Origin: Maratus speciosus
Lineage: Eukaryota > Arthropoda > Arachnida > Araneae > Salticidae
Direction: 5' to 3'
NCBI GenBank assembly: GCA_963932465.1
Contig: OZ010788.1
Coordinates: forward strand, 673,590,484-673,654,483
Length of the DNA stretch: 64,000 bases
The translations under genes and the position numbers were made by a program. This document shows, piece by piece, positions 36,665 to 45,363 of the stretch (positions are counted from its first letter, which is position 1; each line of letters begins with the position of its first letter). A model generated the notes under the pieces. That model made no database searches. It was given only the letters and a program-made list of their open reading frames with translations, and was not told the DNA's origin.

Positions 36665-37990
36665 CTAGGGGGCTCGGCCCCCTACGAGCTACGCTCGTCA
36701 ACTCCCGTTCAGATACCGCAGTCCCTAAAAGCACGCTAATTTGATCGGCTTTAAAAAGATTTTGGAAGATTGAATTGTAATTTTAAAAACAGTGGCGATC
36801 TCCCTATAAACGGGTTTCTATTTATATTTCTTTGATTGGGGAATTTTAAGGAAAAATCAGCTGCTGTCAAAAGATACAACTGCTGTTTTTGTCTTTGATT
36901 AAATAAATTCAGTTAAACAGTTCAAAATAAGCTAATATATAAAATATATATGCTTCAAAATAAGCAAATCATCAAAATGCAAATATATTTTACAAATACC
37001 AGTGCCTTCTTTTGACGGAAACGATACAGAAGGTTAACGAATCTTAACTAAACCATTTAAGCAATTTCTTTATTTTCTGCTTCACAGATTTTTCTCTTTC
37101 AAATCATATTTTTTGTTGATGACGCTTCATTTTCAGCTTTACTCTTTTTTTTATTTTATTAAATTACTAAATAGTCGCTCGAAGGCAATCTAAACGCATT
37201 CAGTAAAATTAATATTAAACTTATTAATATAATCTCAAAATATCAAATTAATGTCTCGTGCAATTTTAAATTTAAACTATTTTGCAATGTTACTTTTTGT
37301 TCATTTTACGTAATAAGTGTAATGTGACGTAAATGTGACGTAATTTCTCCTATTTAAGAATTCTAACGCATATTAAAATTCACGTGTAAATATAGTTTTT
37401 ATGAAGTAATTTTCAATAAGTTCCTGCTTTTCATACGTAATTATTTAATTCTAATTTGAAAGTTTTTTTTCTGTTGTTAATAGTAACGTGTAAATAAATT
37501 TTTAATCTGAAGCAAACATTATTGTTTGCGCTTTTTATACAGTTGGCAACAGTTTAAATTAATACCATTTTCTAAAATAAGTAAAAAATATCTCTCGAAA
37601 TGCTGAAAATTTGAATTTAAAATAGAAAAAAACCACTAAAAAATGCGTCAAATTAAAAAAGTGAATGCAGTCTGCACACCGAGAAATTCTAACGTATAAA
37701 ATGATCTAAAAATAAATTAATTCCCTTGTATAGTTTTTGCTCCTATAAAAATTTTTTAATGGGACGATTTTGTCGGACTTTAGCATTAAATATCTCTTAA
37801 AATAATTATTCGATTTGAAAACTGTCTACAGCGTGTTTATCAAACATTTCTATATAATACCGCCGATTTTCATATTTTTGTATGCAATATTTTTCTTAAT
37901 ATTAACGGAGAAAAACCTCCGGTCACAAAAAAATGAAAACCGGCGGCGGCGCCGGCAGCGCAAGTTACATTTTTTTTTAGAATAGAGAGA
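36665..37990 (-). mobile_element. Non-autonomous Helitron, copy H2, inserted in the minisatellite
   Basis: On the minus strand it starts TCTCTCTATTCTA (37990 downward) and ends in a GGGGGC...GCCCCC hairpin plus CTAG (to 36665). Removing it rejoins TATAGTA and TTCTGAATG into the exact junction seen in neighbouring 57-bp units (TATAGTATTCTGAATG), so insertion was between A and T with no target duplication, as expected for Helitrons. 1326 bp, no coding capacity. Confidence 0.92.
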
Positions 37991-38340
37991 TTCTGAATGT
38001 TTTGGAAAGGGTTTCATAATCTGTGCTTGATACAATTTTTTATAGTATTCTGAATATGTTGGAAAAGGTTTCATAACCTATGCTTGACGCAATTTGTTAT
38101 AGTATTCTGAATGTGTTTCATAATCTATGCTTGATGCAATTTTTTTGTAGTATTCTAACTGTGTTGGAAAGAGTTTCATAATCTATGCTAGTTGCATTTT
38201 TTGTAGTATCTGAATGTGTTGGAAAAAGTTTCATAGTCTAAGCTCGATTCAACTTTTTATAGTATTCTAAATGTGCTGGAAAGTGTTTCATATTCAGTGC
38301 TTCATACATTTTTTTATAGTAATCTGAATGTGTTGATAAA
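37991..38340 (+). repeat. 57-bp minisatellite, right part (about 6 units)
   Basis: Continuation of the 36189 array with more diverged units, passing into a TA-rich microsatellite (38341-38400). Confidence 0.88.
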
Positions 38341-38589
38341 TATAATCATTATATATATCATATATATATATTCATTATATAAATATAATCATTATACAAA
38401 TATTTTAAATATAGTGTATAATGGTTGGCCAACCATTATAATACTATTTAAAATATCATTTTTTGAAACTTTTTCGTAACATTTTTGTAAATTTTTTTCA
38501 AACTTTTTTGCAATTTTTTTTTTCACAAATTTTGTAAATTTTTTTTATTATTTTTTATGTTATAATTTTTTTTTTTTACTTTTGTAATT

Positions 38590-38775
38590 TTTTTTTGTAA
38601 AAATATTTTTTGTGAAAAAAATTTTTTGTAAAAAATTTTTTGTGAAAAAAATTTTTTGTGAAAAAAATTTTTTGTAAAAATATTTTTTGTAAAAATATTT
38701 TTTGTAAAAATATTTTTTGTAAAAATATTTTTTGTAAAAATATTTTTTTGTAAAAATATTTTTGTAAAAATATTT
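38590..38775. repeat. Low-complexity (TTTTTGTAAAAATAT)n array
   Basis: About a dozen 15-20-base units of TTTTTTGTAAAAATAT or TTTTTTGTGAAAAAAA. The minus-strand frame of repeated FLQKI is a translation of this and not a protein. Confidence 0.9.
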
Positions 38776-39098
38776 TTTTTTTCACTTTTGAAAAAAAAAA
38801 AAATCTAAGTGTAATTTTTTTTTCCTCCTTTTCTAAAAACTCACATTTGTAAGAAGAAAAAAATGTTATGTTGTATTTTTTTTTAATTTTGTGAATTTTG
38901 TCTTTTACTCTTGCAAATTTTTTATTTTGTAAACATTTTTGTAAATATATCTAGAAAACTTTGTGAACATGCATATTTTTTCATTCATCTGTTAATTTTT
39001 ATGTGTTCTTATGAAATTTTTTAAGATGGGAAAGCGTTTTTCGTTTAAAATGTTAGGCGATATAAATAAACACGTCGATAAGTGCAGATAAAAGAATA

Positions 39099-39104
39099 TT
39101 TATT
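39099..39104 (-). terminator. Poly(A) signal of the zinc-finger gene
   Basis: AATAAA on the minus strand about 160 bases after the zinc-finger stop codon. Confidence 0.55.
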
Positions 39105-39261
39105 ATAACAATTTAAGGAATACATTATGAATAATATCCAAATTCATGGTGGTTACGAGAATCATGGGTAACAAAAATTTCTTTACATGCACTGTGTGCC
39201 TTCGAAATTTCAATTTTGGGATATTGTGGTAACTCTTATGCAAATAGGTTGAGTACATAGT

Positions 39262-39501
39262 CTAAATCTCTCCCTTGATTGTTAAATTCTTCAAACGTCT
39301 GGTTATTTCTTGAATATCTTCACAAAGTTTACATACAGCTGGTGATAGACTATATGATGTAGTATGCATTTTTGATTCATATTTTCTTGAAAACGGCTTT
39401 TGGCAATCTTCACAAGTATAGGGTTTTTCATCTGTATGGATCTGTGTATGTTCTTTTAAATTCCATTTACTTAAAAATTGTTTGTAGCAAATAGAACACA
39501 T
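39262..39501 (-). CDS. C2H2 zinc-finger gene, last visible exon
   Basis: Encodes 79 residues: MCSICYKQFLSKWNLKEHTQIH, a complete C2H2 finger (C-x2-C-x12-H-x3-H), a canonical TDEKPYTCED linker, and a second finger CEDCQKPFSRKYESKMH that has C-x2-C-x12-H but lacks the final His, followed by a CKLC pair. The acceptor TTTCTCTCACAG lies immediately before 39501. Translation joins in phase 0 to the upstream exon (39655-39759), whose last residues KNNKY complete the typical KYxC finger start. Predicted nuclear DNA-binding protein. Only one finger is orthodox, so DNA binding would be weak unless it dimerises. Confidence 0.8.
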   Translation of the reverse strand: MCSICYKQFLSKWNLKEHTQIHTDEKPYTCEDCQKPFSRKYESKMHTTSYSLSPAVCKLCEDIQEITRRLKNLTIKGEI

Positions 39502-39654
39502 CTGTGAGAGAAATAAATGTAAACAATTAGAATTCTCTTCAATGATATGGATAAAAAACATTTGTTAAATTACAAACAATAAAATATTTGATTTTAAATT
39601 TACTTTAATTACGTTTCATATATGAATTATAGTATTTCATATCTAAGTACTTAC

Positions 39655-39759
39655 ATATTTATTATTCTTTAACTCTACATGTACTAAGAGCGAATCATTC
39701 AGATCATCCATTTCTGATAAAGAGGATTGCTGCTGTTTTGATTCATCTTGCTGCAACAT
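39655..39759 (-). CDS. Zinc-finger gene, middle exon (linker)
   Basis: A 105-bp exon of exactly 35 codons, acceptor TTGTACAG before 39759 and donor GTAAGTAC after 39655. It encodes MLQQDESKQQQSSLSEMDDL and onward, a Gln/Ser/Asp-rich linker ending KNNKY that leads into the first finger. Both introns are phase 0. No domain of its own. Confidence 0.75.
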
Positions 39760-39872
39760 CTGTACAATAAAATAAATATATTTATATACTTAGGAAAGGT
39801 TTAATATATAATAATAATTTATTCATCGTTTATTTTTATTATTATATGTTGCAATGATATACTAAAACTTAC

Positions 39873-40120
39873 TTTATTCACTAACAAAGAAATCGATTCC
39901 CCACTTGAATTAAAATCTGGAAATTTATCAGAGTTGTGCACTAAAGTTACCTTCTCCCTTAAGTCTAACAGTTGAAATGAGAAATGCTGCGTTGCTTTTC
40001 GAAAATTTATATTATTCTCAAACGTTTTGATCACGTGACAACTCACGCATGCGTACAAATCAGTAGTGTAATAAATGTTATCAAGAAATTCTGTTATAGC
40101 AAACCATAGATTATTATATT
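39873..40120 (-). CDS. Zinc-finger gene, upstream exon (ZAD-like N-terminal region)
   Basis: Donor GTAAGTTTTAG follows 39873 and a plausible acceptor ACTATCTCTTCGCAG precedes 40120. The 82 codons include NLWFAITEFLDNIYYTTDLY, then ACVSCHVIKTFENNINFRKA. The CxxC followed by an F..FR helix resembles the second half of the ZAD (zinc-finger-associated dimerisation domain) of arthropod C2H2 factors. The first CxxC would be in a further upstream exon not identified. ZAD assignment is tentative; exon borders are good. Confidence 0.65.
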
Positions 40121-40373
40121 CTGCGAAGAGATAGTGGTAATGACATTTAAGGTAGGAGTTAAACTTGCAATATTCAAAAGCCTTTTTTTTTAAATTAAAT
40201 TTTCAATAACTTGTATTTTTTCTTACTTTTGTAAATTTTATTTTGCTAATTTGCATATTTTTCATTCATCAGTTGAAGTTTTATATGTAATAGATGGAAT
40301 TTTATGTAATAGTTAATTATTTTAATTGATTATTAGTATTTTCCTTCTGTGATACTTTTCGTGTATGAGGTTA

Positions 40374-40405
<32 letters not shown>

Positions 40406-40479
40406 TACATTTTCTTTACTTATTCATATGGTAGTAATATTTCTGAGGAATACATATCTAATAATTATTAGACAAGTGT

Positions 40480-43400
40480 GAAGCGTAAATTGTTCCGTGA
40501 TAAGCGTTGTAGTAAAAATTCATATAGTTTGGCTTTGAAATAGGTTATTTGAAATATGAAATGTTAAAATTAAAGATTGCATTCATGTATGCTATGCATC
40601 ATTAGAACTATAAACGTAGTATTAATATTTTAAGCAACTTGATGGATGAAAATTCAGAAATCTTCGATGTGTAAGATGAAACATATGATAATTTGGTTAA
40701 TAATATGGATAGAATAACTCAGGCTAGTCATGTATACTATGTATCATTAAACTATAAAGACAGTATTTATGTTTTACGCAACTTGATGGATGATAATTCG
40801 AAAATCTTCGAAATGCAAGGTGAAACATAAGACAATTTGATTAATAATATGAGCAGAATAACCTAGACTAGTCCGAATTTCACTGAATCATAAAGTATAG
40901 AATATGATTAAATAATGTTTTGTGTGTAAAAATGAAGTTCGAATGTGATAAAATTATGGAAATTGGTTTGTAAACTGTTATTTTTATGTGTACAATCACG
41001 AAAATATGTGTTTTAAATGTGAAATTTATAGTTATTGATAAGATTATTTTTTTGTTTAATTATGAATATTTCTTGAGGTGTACGTCATCAAAGTGTTAAA
41101 ATCTTACAAATTCGATGTAAATTTGTTAAAATTATGTAATGGTAAAATATATAGGAGCAAGGATCGAGTTTGATGTAGATAAGTATTGCAATAATTCAAA
41201 AATCTTCGATGCCCTTGTAGCGCAATTGAATAGCGTATATGGCTGTTAACCATGGGGTTGGCGGTTCGAATCCGTCCAAGGGCGAATAATTATTTTAATT
41301 TTATTTATTTATTTATTTATTTTTGTTTACTTAGTAAGATTGAGGGTTTCAAGAATTCATTTGTTTTTCATTTTGAGGGAAAGTTATGCACTAAGCAATT
41401 ATTTAATAACTTTTTTTTTATTATTATGTTTAAATTTTAATGTGCTGCTAATTCGCCTCGTTTCACCCAATGCTATAAAATTATAGGAGGTGCTCTTGTT
41501 TTTTAATTCATAGGATTGGTTTAAAAAGTGAAAATCGGTGAATTTCGTTAAATCTGAAAGTACTGGATTTGATTAAATAATGCTTTGTGTATAAAAATTA
41601 AGCTTGAATGTAGAAAAATTTAGTTAAATGTAATAAAAATAAGGATATTAGTTTGTAAACTCGTATTTTTATGCACATTCATGAAAATATTTTTAAAATG
41701 TGTAATTTTCAGTTATTGATTAGATTAAAATTAATTTATTTTGTTTAGTAATGAGTATTTCTTGAAGTTTGTCTCGTTGAAAAGTTAAAATTCTACATAA
41801 TTCTACATAAGTAGCATCTATAAGAAGGATAAAATCTCAAACTAGTGTACAAGTTAATCAAATTCGTTTAAATTTGTCTTTTATCATTAAAGAATAATAT
41901 TTTCACTAGTTATTTGTTCAATTATTAAAATTCATTAAGGTAATGATTTTTCAAAAACTGAAATACATGTTTAAATTTCCCTTTTAAGTTGAAATCCTCG
42001 TATCTTTCCTCTTTTATGCTGATATTCTGATCTTTTTCCTTAAAAATTAGATATTTTCCATTGTTTTACTTAATTATTAATATTCATTAAGATGCTGTTC
42101 ATTCAAAATTCGGATATATGTACAAAATCTCGAATGTGTCAATGATTAAATGAACTCATAAAACAATTTTACTCATTTACAGTTTCCAACTAGTGTAAGA
42201 GTCAATCAAATTCGTTTAAATTTGTCTTCTTTCATTAAAATATAATATTTTCCTTTGTTATTTTTTCACTTATAAAAATTCATTAAGGTTATGGTTGTTC
42301 AAAACTAAAATAAATGTTTACATCTTTCATGTAACAGTTGTAAAGAATTCAGTCTCTTTTTACTTAAAAACTGATATTTTTCTTGAACGGAAACATTTTC
42401 TGTTATGCTTTGTAGTTTACCAGGTGCAGTAAACATGAACTAAAAAATTGGTTCGAATATGACGTTAGAGAAGGTTTGTGATCCCTTCCCAAGTTTGAAG
42501 AATGCTAGGGGTAGCGTGCAGTGAATGTGATCTGGAATTTTTATCTTATTACTAGCCCTATCGAAAAAATTCTGTTGAATCTGCTAAAATTAAGGAAATT
42601 AGATTGAATATATTTTGGGGTATAGTCGTGTAACGAATTAAATATTACATAACTAACGTCTAAAAAAGGACGATAAAATCTCAAAGTAGTGTAAATGTTA
42701 ACCGAATTCGTTTAAATGTGTCTTTTTCATAAAAAAGAAATATTTTCCATTGTTCTGCTTAATTATTAATAATCATTAAGGTAATGATTGTTCAAAACTA
42801 AAATATAAGTTTATATCTTTCATTTAACAGTTGAGAAGAAGCATAAAAATTCATATTTTTTTTTTGGATGTAAACATTTTTCCGATATGCTTTTGTGACG
42901 TCAGAACTCTATTGTTGTGTTCCCCCAAGCTTAAGGAATGTGAGCGGTTGACGATAGTGAATAGGGGTTGAAATTATTTTTTCTTATACCAGACTTGTTC
43001 AAAATATTCTGTTGAATCTTCTAAAAATTAAGGAAATTAGCTTGTAAACTCTTATTTTTATATGTACAATCATGAAAATATATATATATTTATATTTTAA
43101 ATGATAAATTTTCAGTTATTGATTAAGCTGAAAGAATTTATTTTGATTAATTAATATATGTCTTAGGACGTATTTGTCTAAGGTTTTAAATCTTACATAA
43201 CTAGTGTTTAAATGTCTGTTAAAATCACAAATTAGTATAAAAGTTAATAAAATTCATCTTTTTATTCCATATTAACTTTTGTTATTTGTTCAGTTAATCA
43301 AAATTAATTAAGGTGAGGGTTGTTCTCAAACTGAAATGTATATTTAAATTTCCATTTTAAGACGATATTCTCACTTTATGGTTGGAAAAAAAAAATAATA

Positions 43401-43990
43401 AATCTGCTTTTTCCATTAAAATTTATATATTTTTTGTTATTTTGCATAATTAATAATACTCATTAAGGTAAAGATTGTTCAAAATTCAAATATATGTTTA
43501 ACTTTCTCAATTTAAGTTGATATTCTGATCTTGTAGTTGAAAATAATCTACAGAAATCGGCTTTTTTCCTTTAAAATTGTTATTTTCCATTGTTTTGCTT
43601 AATTAATGATACTCTTTAAGAGGTTGATTATACAAATATAAATTTAATAATCATCATTCAATAGTACGATAATCTTCTCTATTTAACCATATCTTATATA
43701 GTGTAAATCAATCTTTTTCATTAAAAAGCAATATTTTCCACTGTTTTGCTTAATTAATAATACTCATTAAGGCAAAGATTGTTCAAAATTCAAATATACG
43801 CGTTTAACTTTCACCATTTAAAAGTATATTCTGATCTTGTACTTGAAAAAATTCAGCTTTTTCATTAAAAATTGATATTTTCCATTGTTTTGCTTAATAA
43901 TAATACTGATTAAGGTAAAAGTTGTTCAAAATTCAAATGTAAATTTAATCTTCATCTTATAGCATGATAATCTAGTCGATCTAACGTTCA
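40480..43990 (+). repeat. Decayed AT-rich tandem/segmental array
   Basis: Several nested repeat layers: a tandem duplication of about 146 bp (40585-40727 versus 40728-40874); a block GTAAACTNNTATTTTTATG...TTCAGTTATTGAT...ATTTCTTGAGG at about 40970, 41655 and 43040; and about nine copies of ATATTTTCCATTGTTTTGCT followed by AATACTCATTAAGGTAAAG and GTTCAAAATTCAAATAT at about 41895, 42053, 42247, 42749, 43280, 43430, 43590, 43735 and 43880. No coding content. The tRNA gene sits inside it. Confidence 0.75.
41211..41284 (+). tRNA. tRNA-Asn: tRNA-Asn (anticodon GTT)
   Basis: 74-nt intronless cloverleaf: acceptor GCCCTTG pairs with CAAGGGC (discriminator G), D-arm GCGC...GCGT, anticodon stem and loop ATGG-CTGTTAA-CCAT with GTT at its centre, T-arm GGCGG-TTCGAAT-CCGTC. 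The internal promoters are perfect: A box TAGCGCAATTG and B box GGTTCGAATCC. A TTTT terminator follows within about 10 bases. Likely functional. Confidence 0.95.
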
Positions 43991-44023
43991 ACTCTCATGT
44001 TAGAGCAGAAATTTATTTTTTCC

Positions 44024-44140
44024 CACTAGGGGGCGGTGTCGGAGGGGGTGCGGTGTCGCAGGGGGGCGGAAGGTGGTGTCGGAGGGGGGACGGGATGTGG
44101 ATGCGGGACGGTCCCGCATCCTCCTGTCCCAGAACTCTTA
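44024..44140 (+). repeat. G-rich degenerate minisatellite
   Basis: Repeats of GGTGTCGGAGGGGG-like words, starting with CCCACTAGGGGGCGGTG and ending GATGCGGGACGGTCCCGCATC (a hairpin). A GC-rich island in very AT-rich surroundings; possible G-quadruplex former. No gene. Confidence 0.7.
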
Positions 44141-44406
44141 TTTTCCTACTACTTATAATTTAAAAAAACTGTAACTTATAGTTTAAGTATTTTCCTATTA
44201 AACATGATAAATTATAAAAAAAGATCCATTCTAATACATATGCAGTTTCATGCAATAAAATTTAGTTACTGGCGAATTAGGACTAATAGTTATATTTGCC
44301 GATATTGTAGATTTTGCCAGGTTTGCTTCTTTTTAATTTATTTAACTTTGTACTATTTTGAAAATTTTTGCCTTTGTATGTTTAGTAACAGCAATTATTA
44401 TTATTA

Positions 44407-44437
<31 letters not shown>

Positions 44438-44555
44438 GAAAAAGGAAATAAAATTTCTTCTAAGCATAGAATAAACTTTGTGCAAATTGTAATAAAAAGC
44501 TAAAATCTTAAACAACGATTTTTACACTCAAATAACGTACAAAACGATAAAAATA

Positions 44556-44601
44556 CTCATACGATCGTTTCAAGGATACTTCGATCCCCTTCCTCAGTTA
44601 G
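44556..44601 (-). ncRNA. Hammerhead-like motif (left arm)
   Basis: Minus-strand reading: CTGAGGA core, extra A, stem II GGGGAT/ATCCTT (with two G-U pairs), GAAAC, GATC, GT, A, TGAG. Stem I (CTAA/TGAG) has one mismatch. Confidence 0.55.
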
Positions 44602-44740
44602 GGGAAAAAAATAAAAAAAACTAAATGGGTTCAAAGAACCCCCCGGCTATAGCCCCTTGAACTGACTTATGGATTCAAAGCCAGTTCCCGGGGCTATAGC
44701 CGGGGTGTTCTTTGAACCCATTTATTTTATTTTTTTCCCC

Positions 44741-44786
44741 CTCACTGAGGGAGGGGATCGAAGTATCCTTGAAACGATCGTATGAG
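44741..44786 (+). ncRNA. Hammerhead-like motif (right arm)
   Basis: CTCA/TGAG stem I is perfect; the core reads CTGAGGGA (one substitution from the left-arm CTGAGGAA); stem II closes by GGAT/ATCC; GAAAC-GATC-GT follows. Sequence of stems differs from the 45- and 49-kb motifs while pairing is kept. Confidence 0.55.
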
Positions 44787-44852
44787 CATTTTTATCTTTT
44801 TGTACGTTATTTGTGCGAAAAAATCGTTGTTTAAGATTTTAGCTTTTTATTA

Positions 44853-45038
44853 AAATTCTTTCTGTCACTTAAAAAAATAATAAGCAAACAAAAACATAAA
44901 AAATGTCTGAATTAATACACAGCTGTAATTTTTATTTCGAAAGTTCTTTGTTTGTACGTTACACAAAATATTTGCATAATATAAACAAAAACTTTTATTC
45001 GTATAAAAAAAATCTTTTATTTTTTTGGAAAAGTGAAT
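44853..45038. other. AT-rich spacer
   Basis: No feature; separates two Penelope-type insertions. Confidence 0.5.
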
Positions 45039-45130
45039 ATTTTTTTAATTAGCAAATAAAGCCTTTGTGCAACAATATTAAAAAGCAGAAAAACCAACGT
45101 TTAAAATGCACAAATAATATATGAAAAGCA

Positions 45131-45175
45131 GCAAACAGCTGTTTCGAATCTACTAGCGAGATTCTTCTTCAGTGC
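45131..45175 (-). ncRNA. Hammerhead-like motif, minus copy of Penelope-like element
   Basis: Reverse complement of the motif at 49610-49654 with no change seen. It lies in the 3' UTR / pseudo-LTR about 190 bases after the minus-strand stop codon. Confidence 0.65.
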
Positions 45176-45236
45176 AAAAGGAACAGCGTGCTAGAAAAAG
45201 CAAGGCTGAGCAAAATCATAGACAGAGACGCGCTGG

Positions 45237-45253
45237 CTTTTATACCCTATGCG
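45237..45253 (-). promoter_or_regulatory. TATA box in pseudo-LTR (minus copy)
   Basis: On the minus strand GGGTATAAAAGCC, as in the plus copy. In Penelope elements the pseudo-LTR supplies the promoter of the downstream copy; here it is seen at the 3' side. Confidence 0.5.
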
Positions 45254-45363
45254 GGTGGCGAAGGCGCCGAAACAATCAATGAGAGAGAAGCAGTGGAAAC
45301 GACTGGGTGGACAAGTAGCGACATCTACCGGAGAAGTAGAGAAAAGAAACCAAAGAAGGGGAA

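Larger units (their letters stand above)
44463..44851. mobile_element. Short inverted Penelope-type derivative
   Basis: Arms 44490-44640 and 44700-44851 are reverse complements around a GGGGCTATAGCC region. Each outer portion has a hammerhead-like motif reading outward. The left arm has an added tail, which reads TTTGCACAAAGTTTATTC on the minus strand, matching the Penelope-like 3' tail GTTGCACAAAGGCTTTATTT at 45 kb. The right arm stops before this. Flanks TAAAATTTCTTCT and TAAAATTCTTTCT look like a slightly decayed target duplication. No RT sequence. Confidence 0.65.

Noticed and set aside
36189..38340. CRISPR-like array interpretation of the 57-bp repeats
   Set aside because: Units are contiguous with no unique spacers, the context is eukaryotic, and the interruption is a Helitron.
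38576..38785. 69-aa lysine/phenylalanine repeat protein on the minus strand
   Set aside because: Direct translation of a TTTTTGTAAAAATAT low-complexity array; no start context, homology or codon bias.
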